A stretch of 64,000 nucleotides of DNA from Arcobacteraceae bacterium (GCA_023229945.1 JALNYH010000007.1:1-64000), one strand, 5' to 3'; positions 7,595 to 16,279 are shown, numbered from the stretch's first letter. Made by a program: numbers and translations. Notes: a model not told the origin generated them from the sequence alone.

Positions 7595-8896
7595 ATGAAC
7601 AGTAGAAGCATTTATAGAGAGTTTTATACTAAACTTATAGTTGCTACAACTGTTTTTATTATTATTCTCTCTTTTATTTTTTATGGCTTCACAAGAGCCA
7701 CTATATATGAAGAAATAAAAGACGAGATGATAAAAGATGCTCAGGTTATTTATAGAATATCTTATGATGTAGGTACAAATCAAGCAACATTTAATGTAAT
7801 AACAAGTACAAATGTTTTTGTTGATTTGGTAAATGTCAAAAATTTAACTACTACAAAATTTACAGAATACAAAAAGGGAAGCGAAACTTTTGTTGAGCTA
7901 CTTTATCCTTTTAATCTTTCAGAACATTCATTTATTAAAATAGTAAAAAATACAACTTCACATGAAAAGATGTTGAGTAGAATATCAAATAATTTGATTT
8001 TTTTAATTATTGGTGGAGCTATTATGGTTATTTTATACGCTCTTACAATTTCACAAACTTTATTATTACCTATTTTACAGCTTACTAGTAAACTTTCTAA
8101 GATGAATGAAAATTTTTTAGAAGAAATAAATATCAAAAATCTTCCTATTGAATTTCACCCATTAGCTAATTCTATCAACAGTTTGACAAATAGGATAAAA
8201 ACTTTTGTAAAATATCAAAAAGAACTTTTTATAGGCTCAGCTCACGAATTAAAAACACCACTAGCTGTTATGAAACTCAAAAATGAAGTAACATTGATAA
8301 AAAAAAGAGATATTGAAAAATATGAAGAAGTGTTGAGATTGAATATAAATTCAATAGATGATATGAATAAAATGATAACATCATTTTTAGATATAGGAAG
8401 ACAAGAGGGTGCTCAGTTTGAAAAGCCTATTGAGATTGATATGATAAAATATTTAGAAGGTAAATTAAAAGATTACAAGTTGCTTACAACACAAAAAAAT
8501 ATAAATTTAGAATTTTTTACTAATACTGATGAATTTTTTACCATTATTCAACCGACGCTAGTATTGCAAATTATTCAGAATTTTGTTCAAAATGCTATAA
8601 AATTTAGTCCAAATGATAGTACGATAAAAGTTTATGCAAAAAAGAAAAATGATACTTTAAAAATCAGCGTACTTGATGAAGGGAGTGGAATTGATGAGAA
8701 TATTGACCTTTTTGCCCCTTTTAAAAGAGTTGGTAATCAAGCTGGAGCAGGATTAGGTCTATTTTTGGCAAAAAGTGCAGCTGATGCACTAGGAGCTGTG
8801 ATAAAAATAAAAAATAGAAAAGATGGCATAAGCGGCACTGTTGCCTCTGTGATTCTTTATTCAAATCCAACTTGTAAGGTTGGGCGGAAGGCGTAA
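7595..8896 (+). CDS. Sensor histidine kinase, probable partner of the HsrA/CosR-like regulator
   Basis: This 433-residue inner-membrane kinase has membrane segments at about 12-31 and 133-153 around a short periplasmic region of about 100 residues. The HisKA motif SAHELKTPL carries the phosphoacceptor H217. The ATPase motifs are NAIKFSP (N box), DEGSGID (G1) and GAGLGLFLAK (G2). It starts 6 bases after the regulator, so the pair is almost certainly one transcript. No known sensor domain is recognisable in the periplasmic part. The stop codon TAA lies inside a heptamer-array arm. Confidence 0.92.
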   Translation: MNSRSIYREFYTKLIVATTVFIIILSFIFYGFTRATIYEEIKDEMIKDAQVIYRISYDVGTNQATFNVITSTNVFVDLVNVKNLTTTKFTEYKKGSETFVELLYPFNLSEHSFIKIVKNTTSHEKMLSRISNNLIFLIIGGAIMVILYALTISQTLLLPILQLTSKLSKMNENFLEEINIKNLPIEFHPLANSINSLTNRIKTFVKYQKELFIGSAHELKTPLAVMKLKNEVTLIKKRDIEKYEEVLRLNINSIDDMNKMITSFLDIGRQEGAQFEKPIEIDMIKYLEGKLKDYKLLTTQKNINLEFFTNTDEFFTIIQPTLVLQIIQNFVQNAIKFSPNDSTIKVYAKKKNDTLKISVLDEGSGIDENIDLFAPFKRVGNQAGAGLGLFLAKSAADALGAVIKIKNRKDGISGTVASVILYSNPTCKVGRKA

Positions 8897-8949
8897 GTTG
8901 TGAGTTGAACTGTGAAGCTATATTCTCAATTCTCAATTCACAATTCACG
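8892..8949. repeat. Heptamer-array intergenic repeat, copy 3 (kinase / CoA-binding gene)
   Basis: The left arm starts CGTAAGT, TGTGAGT (8892-8905) and decays after two words. The right arm is ATTCTCA, ATTCTCA, ATTCACA, ATTCACG (8922-8949). The stop codons of both convergent genes lie inside it (TAA at 8894-8896 on plus, TGA at 8945-8947 on minus). It occupies the entire intergenic space and could act as a bidirectional terminator hairpin. Confidence 0.8.
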
Positions 8950-9376
8950 AAAACAGTTGTCTATGCTCCACCATTGTGCAGTGATTTTGCACTACTTTGA
9001 TTCCCTCATCAGTTGCTCTTTGTGCTGCGTGATTGTTTACAATACCTTTTTGTGTCCAAATAGTTTTTACATCACCCCTTTGTATAGAATCAGTTACTAC
9101 ATCTTCGACAAAATCTGGTTTTCTAAAAACATTTACTAAGTCAATTGCAAATGGAATTTCACTAAGACTTCTATATACTTTTTCTCCAAGTATAGTATCT
9201 TCTTTTGGATAAACTGGTACTATTATATATCCTACGCTTTGTAGATAAGCAGCAACTTTATGACTATCTTTTGTAGCATCAGGACTTAGTCCAATGATGG
9301 CAATAGTTCTAGTTTCGCTTAGAATTTTTTTTATCTCTTTTGAGTTTGAATTTACTGTAGGAAATTCACATTCCAT
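8945..9376 (-). CDS. CoA-binding domain protein (YccU-like)
   Basis: This 143-residue cytosolic protein has the CoA_binding_2 Rossmann pattern: IAIIGLSPDATKDSHKVAAYL near residues 26-46, VPVYPKE, and IDLVNVFRKPDFV. The length fits the family. Family members bind CoA, and the physiological role is not settled. It is 16 bases downstream of a DHH phosphoesterase gene on the same strand, so cotranscription with it and the Rrf2 regulator is likely. Confidence 0.85.
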   Translation of the reverse strand: MECEFPTVNSNSKEIKKILSETRTIAIIGLSPDATKDSHKVAAYLQSVGYIIVPVYPKEDTILGEKVYRSLSEIPFAIDLVNVFRKPDFVEDVVTDSIQRGDVKTIWTQKGIVNNHAAQRATDEGIKVVQNHCTMVEHRQLFS

Positions 9377-9392
9377 GTTTTCTCCTTTTGTT

Positions 9393-10439
9393 TTATGCTA
9401 ATTTATTTAATTTTTCTTGAAAGAATTTCTTTACATCATGGTAGTAAATTGTTTCTTTAAAATCTTCAAATTTACATCCAGAAGCATTTTTATGTCCACC
9501 ACCATTTGCTAATCTTGAAGCTAAATCACTTACATCAAGATTCCCTTTTGCTCTAAAAGAAGCAATACCTCGTTTTCCAATATCTATAAAAAAGTCATAG
9601 TCTTCATTTTCTCTTAAAAATTGGTTTGCTACTATTGAGATAGAACCTAAAGTATAAGTTAAAAGACCCTTATGGTTTTTGTAATTTACACTTAATTCTT
9701 CTTTTTTCTCTTCCAACATAGTTACAAGTTTTGTTGATATTAGATTATCAATTGTATCATCTTGATTATTTATTTTTAAATAGTTCTTTTTAATTGTATG
9801 AAAATCATCATCAAGTTTTATATGACCGTTTTCAAGTGAGATATATTTAGATGCATTTTGTAATAAATAAAATCTAAAATTTCTACTTTCATCGGCAAAT
9901 AAAAATTGGTTTATTTCATTACAATATTTCATCATATGCATACAAACTTTACCAAATTCAAAGTTGTATGTTTGATTTTCCAACCAAATATCAACAGCAT
10001 TTACAGCATCAACCAAAGGTGATAGCCAGATTTTAACATCTTCAGTAAATCCAAAATGTTCTTCAAAATAGTCATATACAATTTTTGTTGCAGATCTTGA
10101 TATATCCAAATAGTACCAATCAAACTCATCAGCACTTTTTTGACCCGAGATATGATGATCTAGCAATTGTAGCTTGATTTTAAATCCATTTTGATTTAGT
10201 TCATTTATTTTTTTATTAAGCCATCTTGCTTCATCATGGTTTAAATTTAAATCACTAATTATAAACAAAATATCTTCATGTTGAAAATCTTGAAGTTTTG
10301 TAGTAACATATTCAAGGGCTAGTTTGACTTCTAATCCATAATTTGCATTTAAAAAAATACCATCACTAAAAAATTGTTTAGCAATAAGTTGGCATGTATA
10401 TCCATCTAAGTCTGTGTGGGATATATGATAATATTTCAT
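9393..10439 (-). CDS. DHH-family phosphoesterase (oligoribonuclease NrnB-like)
   Basis: This 348-residue protein starts with HTDLDGYTC (DHH motif I, metal-binding aspartates), contains LLDHHISG (motif III) at about residues 92-99, and ends with a DHHA1-type GGGHKNASG motif that binds nucleic acid. This arrangement fits the NrnA/NrnB family, which degrades short oligonucleotides and some nucleotide second messengers. Epsilonproteobacteria usually lack the classical Orn enzyme, so it may fill that role; that is inference. Its start overlaps the stop of the Rrf2 gene by 4 bases, a tight translational coupling. Confidence 0.85.
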   Translation of the reverse strand: MKYYHISHTDLDGYTCQLIAKQFFSDGIFLNANYGLEVKLALEYVTTKLQDFQHEDILFIISDLNLNHDEARWLNKKINELNQNGFKIKLQLLDHHISGQKSADEFDWYYLDISRSATKIVYDYFEEHFGFTEDVKIWLSPLVDAVNAVDIWLENQTYNFEFGKVCMHMMKYCNEINQFLFADESRNFRFYLLQNASKYISLENGHIKLDDDFHTIKKNYLKINNQDDTIDNLISTKLVTMLEEKKEELSVNYKNHKGLLTYTLGSISIVANQFLRENEDYDFFIDIGKRGIASFRAKGNLDVSDLASRLANGGGHKNASGCKFEDFKETIYYHDVKKFFQEKLNKLA

Positions 10440-10837
10440 TCTATCAAGTCCTTTAATGTCAAATCATTTAGAAAGACATTTATTTTATTTTGAAGTTTGT
10501 TTAATGTAGGCCATAAATTACAACATGTGCCTCTTGAACTTGGGCAGTCATTCATTGAAGATGAACATTCAAATACTGATGGCATTTTTTCTTCAGCAGC
10601 TTTTGTAATATCAAGTATATTTATCTTTTCACTACTTTTTGCCAGTATAAATCCACCATTAGCACCTTTATATGAGTGTACAATACCATTTTTTGATAAG
10701 CTTTGCATGATTTTAGCTAAAAATGATTTTGAGATACTAAGCTCTTTGGCTAATACATCAACATTTATAGGTTCTGAATTTCTTGCTATTATTATAAGAG
10801 ATAAAAGTGCATATTCACTTTTTTTTGTTAGTAGCAT
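10436..10837 (-). CDS. Rrf2-family transcriptional regulator with cysteine cluster
   Basis: This 133-residue protein has an N-terminal winged helix (KKSEYALLSL, ISKSFLAKIMQ, KGANGGFILA) and a C-terminal cysteine cluster (EC...DCP...GTCC) in the place where IscR, NsrR and RsrR hold an iron-sulfur cluster. It probably senses iron-sulfur status, redox state or nitric oxide. It is the first gene of a likely operon with the DHH phosphoesterase (4-base overlap). The start is an ATG preceded by a weak ribosome site. Confidence 0.88.
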   Translation of the reverse strand: MLLTKKSEYALLSLIIIARNSEPINVDVLAKELSISKSFLAKIMQSLSKNGIVHSYKGANGGFILAKSSEKINILDITKAAEEKMPSVFECSSSMNDCPSSRGTCCNLWPTLNKLQNKINVFLNDLTLKDLIE

Positions 10838-10946
10838 ATGATTCCTAATTAATGACTAATTTTTGGTTATTTTACTATAGATTAGATGAATTGAAGATTA
10901 AATAGGATAAATTATATCTTAATTTTAAAGTTGTTGTAAGGTCAAC

Positions 10947-10963
10947 CTAAGCTTAGAGCTTAG
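10947..10963 (-). terminator. Weak hairpin downstream of rpsO
   Basis: CTAAGCT, three-base loop, AGCTTAG form a perfect 7-bp stem 11 bases past the rpsO stop. No strong U-run follows, so termination efficiency is uncertain. Confidence 0.3.
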
Positions 10964-10973
10964 ATTGAAAAGA

Positions 10974-11246
10974 TTATTTAGCTCTTATGCCAAGTTCACT
11001 AACTAATTTAGTAAATCTAGTATAGTCACTAGCTTTTAGGTATTTAAGAAGTCTTTTTCTTTTTCCTACCATTTTAAGTAGTCCAAGTCTTGAAGAGTGA
11101 TCTTTGTGATTTAATTTCAAATGCTCAGTTAAAGTTGCAATTTGTTTTGTTAAAAGTGCAATTTGAACTTCCGCAGAACCTGTATCTTTTTCGCTTCTTT
11201 GAAACTTAGAGATAATATCTGTTTTTACTTCCTGATCTAAAGCCAT
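10974..11246 (-). CDS. rpsO: Ribosomal protein S15
   Basis: The 90-residue sequence has the S15 hallmarks: DTGSAEVQIALLT, HLKLNHKDHSSRLGLL and GKRKRLLKYL, the 16S rRNA-binding surface. It is a primary binder of the small-subunit platform. A strong GGAGG-like site precedes the ATG. It stands alone and faces away from the str operon. Confidence 0.97.
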   Translation of the reverse strand: MALDQEVKTDIISKFQRSEKDTGSAEVQIALLTKQIATLTEHLKLNHKDHSSRLGLLKMVGKRKRLLKYLKASDYTRFTKLVSELGIRAK

Positions 11247-11384
11247 GTTAGACCTCCTGATTGGTATATATTCATTTTTTCAAATGGAAGCGGATTCTAT
11301 CAAAAATATTCTTTAGAAAAGATAAAAGTTATATGCTAAGTTCTGAATATTTTAAAATTAATCAATATTTAAGCTATATTTAAA

Positions 11385-11390
11385 TATAAT
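11385..11390 (+). promoter_or_regulatory. Probable -10 box of the str operon promoter
   Basis: TATAAT at 11385-11390 predicts a start near 11397 and a leader of about 110 bases. The leader can form small hairpins (CAGAAA...TTTCTG near 11404-11420 and GATAAG...CTTATC near 11435-11455) before the AAAGGA ribosome site of rpsL. No strong -35 box is seen. Confidence 0.5.
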
Positions 11391-11509
11391 CACACACTTT
11401 TTTCAGAAATATCTTTTCTGGATTGGGTAGTATTGATAAGCGAAAATCACTTATCACAAGAGAAGACAAGCAACTAAATGCTTAACTCAAGACATAAGAA
11501 AGGAAAAAT

Positions 11510-11929
11510 ATGCCTACAATTAATCAGCTCATAAGAAAAGAAAGAGCAAAAGTGGTGAAAAAATCAAAATCACCAGCACTAGTTAAATGCCCACAAAGAA
11601 GAGGCGTTTGTACAAGAGTTTATACTACAACTCCAAAAAAACCTAACTCGGCTTTAAGAAAAGTTGCAAAAGTTAGATTAACATCAGGTTTTGAAGTTAT
11701 TTCATATATCGGTGGAGAAGGTCACAATCTTCAAGAACACTCAATTGTACTTGTAAGAGGCGGTAGAGTAAAAGACTTACCAGGGGTTAAATACCATATC
11801 GTAAGAGGGGCACTTGATACTGCAGGTGTTGCGAATAGAACAGTTTCTAGATCTAAATATGGTACAAAAAGACCAAAACCAGGTCAAAAAAATGCACCAG
11901 TTACTGCTAAAAACGGTAAAAAGAAATAA
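11510..11929 (+). CDS. rpsL: Ribosomal protein S12
   Basis: S12 forms part of the decoding centre. The conserved segments CPQRRGVCTRV, TTTPKKPNSALRKVAK and RYHIVRGA-like KYHIVRGALD are present, and the TPKKPNS lysine is the wild-type, streptomycin-sensitive residue. The 139-residue length exceeds the usual 123-128 because of a lysine-rich C-terminal tail (about 16 residues). It is first in the str operon, 10 bases upstream of rpsG, and has an AAAGGA ribosome site. Confidence 0.97.
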   Translation: MPTINQLIRKERAKVVKKSKSPALVKCPQRRGVCTRVYTTTPKKPNSALRKVAKVRLTSGFEVISYIGGEGHNLQEHSIVLVRGGRVKDLPGVKYHIVRGALDTAGVANRTVSRSKYGTKRPKPGQKNAPVTAKNGKKK

Positions 11930-11939
11930 AGGATAGACA

Positions 11940-12407
11940 ATGAGAAGAAGAAGAGCCGTAATTAGAGAGGTTATGCCTGATCCTATATATAACAGTAGAG
12001 TTATATCTAAATTTATAAATACACTTATGTTAGATGGTAAAAAATCTGTTGCAGAAAAAATTATGTATGGTGCTATAGCTAACCTTGATGCAAAAGGTGA
12101 AGCAAAAGGTATTGAACTTTTTGAAAAAGCTATCGAAAACATCAAACCACTTGTTGAAGTTAAATCAAGAAGAGTTGGTGGAGCAACATATCAAGTACCA
12201 GTTGAAGTAAGAGCTTCAAGAAGACAAACACTAGCACTTAGATGGTTGGTAGATGTTTCTAGAAAAAGAAATGAAAGAACTATGGTAGATAGACTTGCAA
12301 ATGAACTTTTTGATGCAGCGAACGAAAGAGGAACTGCGTTTAAGAAAAAAGAAGATATGCATAGAATGGCAGAAGCTAATAAAGCATTTGCTCACTATCG
12401 TTGGTAA
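11940..12407 (+). CDS. rpsG: Ribosomal protein S7
   Basis: At 155 residues this matches bacterial S7: MRRRRA start, DPIYNSRVISKFIN, RRVGGATYQVPVEV and a C-terminal AFAHYRW. S7 nucleates the small-subunit head and in enteric bacteria also represses the str mRNA. It is followed not by a short gap but by a 208-base structured intergenic region before fusA. Confidence 0.97.
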   Translation: MRRRRAVIREVMPDPIYNSRVISKFINTLMLDGKKSVAEKIMYGAIANLDAKGEAKGIELFEKAIENIKPLVEVKSRRVGGATYQVPVEVRASRRQTLALRWLVDVSRKRNERTMVDRLANELFDAANERGTAFKKKEDMHRMAEANKAFAHYRW

Positions 12408-12573
12408 GAAGCCGTTAAAAACGATAACTGCTTATCGTTTTTAGGCTTCGCACCGAACTTGTGATGTGAAAGCCGTAAAACCAAAGCAAATTTCTTTGCT
12501 TTGGTAGGCTTGGAACCGAGTCGTTGTAAACAAGGTTTACCGACGAGGCAAACACCACAAGTCGGAAACCTTG
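12408..12573 (+). ncRNA. Structured intergenic RNA element between rpsG and fusA
   Basis: Two units share the same plan. Unit 1: AAGCC (12409-12413), a perfect 11-bp hairpin with 4-base loop (12417-12427 with 12432-12442), GGCTT (12444-12448). Unit 2: AAGCC (12470-12474), a different perfect 11-bp hairpin with 4-base loop (12480-12490 with 12495-12505), GGCTT (12507-12511). A third hairpin pairs GTCG..GTAAAC (12520-12531) with GTTTAC-CGAC (12535-12544). An outer helix pairs 12453-12463 with 12556-12565 around units 2 and 3. An alternative 12-bp helix (12531-12543 with 12562-12573) excludes both. The hairpins have different sequence but identical geometry, which suggests conserved structure. 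The function is unknown; control of fusA is the obvious hypothesis. Confidence 0.65.
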
Positions 12574-12615
12574 AAAATTAGAATATATATAAGATAACTC
12601 ATAAAAGGTGATAAA

Positions 12616-14706
12616 ATGGCAAGAAGTACACCCCTAAACCGTGTAAGAAATATTGGTATTGCTGCACACATTGATGCTGGAAAAACTACAACAACTGAAA
12701 GAATATTGTTCTACACAGGTGTATCACATAAAATTGGTGAGGTACATGATGGTGCTGCAACAATGGACTGGATGGAGCAAGAGCAAGAAAGAGGTATTAC
12801 AATTACTTCTGCTGCTACTACTTGTTCATGGAAGAATAAACACAATGGTGAAGAAATCCAAATAAATATCATAGACACTCCGGGTCACGTTGACTTTACA
12901 ATTGAAGTTGAGAGATCTATGAGGGTTCTTGATGGAGCTGTTGCAGTATTTTGTTCTGTTGGTGGGGTTCAACCACAATCAGAGACTGTTTGGAGACAAG
13001 CAAATAAATATGGCGTTCCAAGAATTATTTTCGTAAATAAAATGGACAGAACTGGTGCAGATTTTTATAATGTTGAAAAACAAGTTGCTACAAGATTAAT
13101 GGCAAAGCCTGTTCCTCTTCAAATACCAATTGGTGCTGAAGAAAATTTCAAAGGTGTAATTGACCTAATTGAAATGAAAGCTGTTGTTTGGAATGATGAA
13201 TCTATGGGTGCTATGTACGATGTAGAAGATATTCCAGCAAATTTACTTGATAAAGCAAATGAATATAGAGAAAAATTAGTTGAAGCTGCTGCTGAACAAG
13301 ATGAAGCTTTAATGGAAAAATACCTTGAAGGTGAAGAATTAACTATAGCAGAAATTAGATCTGGTATCAAAGCTGGTTGTTTGGCAATGAATATCACTCC
13401 AATGCTTTGTGGTTCATCATTTAAAAACAAAGGTGTTCAAACTATGCTTGACGCTGTTGTTGATTTCTTACCAGCTCCAACTGAAGTTGCTACAATCAAA
13501 GGTGAGACAATGGATGGTGAACCAATTGATGTTGATTCAACTGATGAAGGTCCATTGGCTTCATTGGCATTCAAAATTATGACTGACCCATTTGTTGGAC
13601 AACTTACTTTTACAAGAATTTATAGAGGGAAACTTGAAAGTGGAACTTATGTATTAAATTCTACAAAAGGTAAAAAAGAGAGAGTTGGAAGACTTCTTAA
13701 AATGCACGCAAACAAAAGAGAAGAGATTAAAGAACTTTACGCTGGTGAAATCGGAGCGGTAGTTGGTCTTAAATCTACAACTACAGGGGATACTTTATGT
13801 GATGAGAAATATCCTGTAATTCTAGAAAGAATGGAATTCCCAGAGCCTGTTATCTCTGTTGCAGTTGAGCCAAAAACTAAAGCTGACCAAGAGAAAATGG
13901 GTATTGCATTAGGTAAACTAGCTGAAGAAGATCCATCATTTAGAGTAAATACTGATGAAGAATCTGGTCAAACTATTATTTCAGGAATGGGTGAGCTTCA
14001 CTTAGAAATCCTTGTAGATAGAATGAAAAGAGAATTTAAAGTAGAAGCTGTTGTTGGTGCTCCACAAGTTGCTTATAGAGAAACTATTAGAGCAAGTGTA
14101 AACCAAGAATACAAATATGCAAAACAATCTGGTGGTAGAGGACAATTTGGTCATGTACATATCAGAGTTGAGCCTCAAGAACCAGGTGTTGGTTATGCAT
14201 TCGTAAACGAAATCAAAGGTGGGGTAATTCCAAAAGAGTATATTCCTGCAGTTGATAAAGGTATTCAAGAAGCAATGCAAGGTGGTATATTAGCTGGTTA
14301 TCCACTAGTTGATATTAAAGTTAGTCTTTATGATGGTAGTTACCACGAAGTTGACTCATCTGAGATGGCATTTAAACTTGCTGGTTCTATGGGTTTCAAA
14401 GAAGCTTGTAGAAAAGCAAAAGCTGTAATCTTAGAGCCTATGATGAAAGTTGAAATCGAAGTTCCTGAAGATTATATGGGAGATGTTATCGGTGATGTTA
14501 ACAAAAGAAGAGGACAAATCAATTCTATGGATGATAGAGCTGGTATAAAACTTCTTGCTGCTAATGTTCCATTATCAGAAATGTTTGGATATTCAACAGA
14601 TCTTAGATCTATGACTCAAGGTAGAGGTACATACTCAATGGTATTTGACCACTATTCTGAAGTTCCAAGAAATGTTGCTGATGAGATTATCAAAAAAAGA
14701 AGTTAA
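12616..14706 (+). CDS. fusA: Elongation factor G
   Basis: EF-G is the GTPase that drives ribosomal translocation. The G motifs are AHIDAGKTTTTERI, DTPGHVDF and NKMDR; switch I RGITITSAATT is present. Domain IV has GGVIPKEYIPAVDKG, and the length of 696 is standard. An AAGGTG site precedes the ATG. It is the third gene of the str operon; tuf is not here but at the right end of the window, behind a tRNA cluster. Confidence 0.98.
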   Translation: MARSTPLNRVRNIGIAAHIDAGKTTTTERILFYTGVSHKIGEVHDGAATMDWMEQEQERGITITSAATTCSWKNKHNGEEIQINIIDTPGHVDFTIEVERSMRVLDGAVAVFCSVGGVQPQSETVWRQANKYGVPRIIFVNKMDRTGADFYNVEKQVATRLMAKPVPLQIPIGAEENFKGVIDLIEMKAVVWNDESMGAMYDVEDIPANLLDKANEYREKLVEAAAEQDEALMEKYLEGEELTIAEIRSGIKAGCLAMNITPMLCGSSFKNKGVQTMLDAVVDFLPAPTEVATIKGETMDGEPIDVDSTDEGPLASLAFKIMTDPFVGQLTFTRIYRGKLESGTYVLNSTKGKKERVGRLLKMHANKREEIKELYAGEIGAVVGLKSTTTGDTLCDEKYPVILERMEFPEPVISVAVEPKTKADQEKMGIALGKLAEEDPSFRVNTDEESGQTIISGMGELHLEILVDRMKREFKVEAVVGAPQVAYRETIRASVNQEYKYAKQSGGRGQFGHVHIRVEPQEPGVGYAFVNEIKGGVIPKEYIPAVDKGIQEAMQGGILAGYPLVDIKVSLYDGSYHEVDSSEMAFKLAGSMGFKEACRKAKAVILEPMMKVEIEVPEDYMGDVIGDVNKRRGQINSMDDRAGIKLLAANVPLSEMFGYSTDLRSMTQGRGTYSMVFDHYSEVPRNVADEIIKKRS

Positions 14707-14727
14707 TTAATTTAACTTTTTGTTTGG

Positions 14728-14759
14728 AAAGGGGTGAAGATTTATTTCTTCATCCCTTT
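14728..14759. terminator. Rho-independent terminator after fusA
   Basis: AAAGGGGTGAAG pairs with CTTCATCCCTTT (12 bp, one G-U) around an AT-rich loop and is followed by a run of T. It ends next to the stop codon of the convergent DUF523/DUF1722 gene, so it may serve both strands. Confidence 0.85.
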
Positions 14760-14761
14760 TT

Positions 14762-15715
14762 TTATTTGGAAGCTAAGAGATTTGATCTTAGTGCCAAATC
14801 TTTTGGATAAGGTGATAAAAATTTTTGTTTTAGTAGATACTCACATTTGTGTTTTTTTGCAAACATATTAAGTAACATAATAGGAACAATAAGAGGCACT
14901 ACTAAATCCTTGAAGCTTTCTATATTCTCAAAAAAACTATCTTTTTCATCTTGAGAAATATCATCTTTTAGATACCCATAGCAGTGTTGCAAAACATTTA
15001 TAGTTTTTTTGATACTACTTTTTGTTTTCAGGATTGTTTTAAACTCTATTTCATAGCTATCTAATACTTCTTGTAGCTTTTTTTTATCTCTATTTGCTAC
15101 AATATTTCCTAGACTTTTGTATGCAACTACACTTTTTGACATAATAAGATATTTATATGTAGTATGAAATTCTACAAGTTTAGCCATAGATGGAGTTGAT
15201 GTTTTGAATTGTTCATAATCTGCATATGCAAAAACTTGCATCATAAAATTTTCTCTAAGCCATGGGTCTATTAGTCTATTGTTTTCTTCGATTGGAAGAA
15301 GTGGAAAGGATTTTTGAAGTTCTTTTGCTAATATGCCAACATCTGTTTTGAAATCAGGCATACCATCGGGTGTATAAACTTTGACTCTTTCCATACCACA
15401 AGTAGGGGATTTTGATTTGAGTATGACACCATATATGAGTGGGTCAGATTTGATATCTTCTATTATTTTGAATGATTCATCTTGTAGTTGGTCGGTAAAG
15501 TCACGCGATGTTTTATTGGAAATTGCTCTTATATTACCTTCTATATTTATTAATCTCAGTGTTTCTCTTGGAGCTCCTAGTATTGGAAGCTCTGGGCAGA
15601 AATTATAAAATTCAAAATATTTGGATAAGGCTTTTTTGACAAAATTATCATTATTGTTGCTTGCACTAAAAGTACAGTTTTCACCATTTAAACATGCTGA
15701 TATAGCTAGTTTCAT
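14762..15715 (-). CDS. DUF523-DUF1722 fusion protein, TudS-like with YbgA-like domain
   Basis: The N-terminal about 150 residues are DUF523: ISACLNGENC at 6-15, FCPELPILGAPRE and KSKSPTCG. The conserved cysteines are those that bind a 4Fe-4S cluster in thiouracil desulfidase TudS. The C-terminal region (about 190-310) is DUF1722 (LVEFHTTYKYLIMSKS, LQHCYGYLKD), as in E. coli YbgA. The fused architecture is known. The substrate is probably a thiolated base, but this is inference from TudS. It stands alone between two convergent or divergent neighbours. Confidence 0.85.
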   Translation of the reverse strand: MKLAISACLNGENCTFSASNNNDNFVKKALSKYFEFYNFCPELPILGAPRETLRLINIEGNIRAISNKTSRDFTDQLQDESFKIIEDIKSDPLIYGVILKSKSPTCGMERVKVYTPDGMPDFKTDVGILAKELQKSFPLLPIEENNRLIDPWLRENFMMQVFAYADYEQFKTSTPSMAKLVEFHTTYKYLIMSKSVVAYKSLGNIVANRDKKKLQEVLDSYEIEFKTILKTKSSIKKTINVLQHCYGYLKDDISQDEKDSFFENIESFKDLVVPLIVPIMLLNMFAKKHKCEYLLKQKFLSPYPKDLALRSNLLASK

Positions 15716-15781
15716 TTTTATTCCTTAAAAAGCTTGGTATAGTTTTGATGCTACTATTAGACCAGTAGTATTTTAAAGTAG

Positions 15782-16279
15782 TTAATGGTATTTTTTTTTG
15801 AGTTCAATAAACGCCAAACTCAAAGCAGAAAATAAAATTATTGTGAAGTCAATTTCACTTGCTTTATGAAAGTTTTCAAAAATTTCTATATGTTCATTTA
15901 TCAAAGTTTCACCTTTAGAGATAAAGGCATAAACTCCTTCATTGAAATAGAAGCTAAATAGTAAAGAACTCACAGCAAATATTACAAAAGATATAATTGT
16001 TGTAATTGAATTTAAAAGTTCTTTATATTTAAATGTATGATATATAGTAATATATAGTAGTACAATATTTAATATATTACTAAAGCGTCTAAATATTTCA
16101 CTCATAAGTAAACCATTGTCAAATCTAGTAAGTTCTGTATTATCTAAATAAATAGCACTATTGAAAACTACAGGAGCTACTATGACACCAAGTACTATAA
16201 CTGAACCAACTACAAATAAAAGTAGTAGTATATATACAAAATCAATGGTTTTATTAATTGTTAATTTATGTTTATTCAT
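15782..16279 (-). CDS. Integral membrane protein, DUF4149-like
   Basis: This 165-residue protein has four hydrophobic segments, at about 12-38, 65-82, 89-110 and 141-160. The first carries VIVAPVVFN followed by an EIFRRFSNILN segment, a pattern like DUF4149 proteins. The function is unknown. It is monocistronic and divergent from the peroxidase gene. Confidence 0.6.
   Translation of the reverse strand: MNKHKLTINKTIDFVYILLLLFVVGSVIVLGVIVAPVVFNSAIYLDNTELTRFDNGLLMSEIFRRFSNILNIVLLYITIYHTFKYKELLNSITTIISFVIFAVSSLLFSFYFNEGVYAFISKGETLINEHIEIFENFHKASEIDFTIILFSALSLAFIELKKKYH

Noticed and set aside
12408..12573. Simple terminator between rpsG and fusA
   Set aside because: Stems lack following U-runs on the plus strand, fusA has no evident promoter of its own, and the paired units are too elaborate for a terminator.
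12653..12865. Second plus-strand frame inside fusA
   Set aside because: It is an out-of-frame shadow of a highly conserved gene and its composition is dominated by leucine from the shifted reading.
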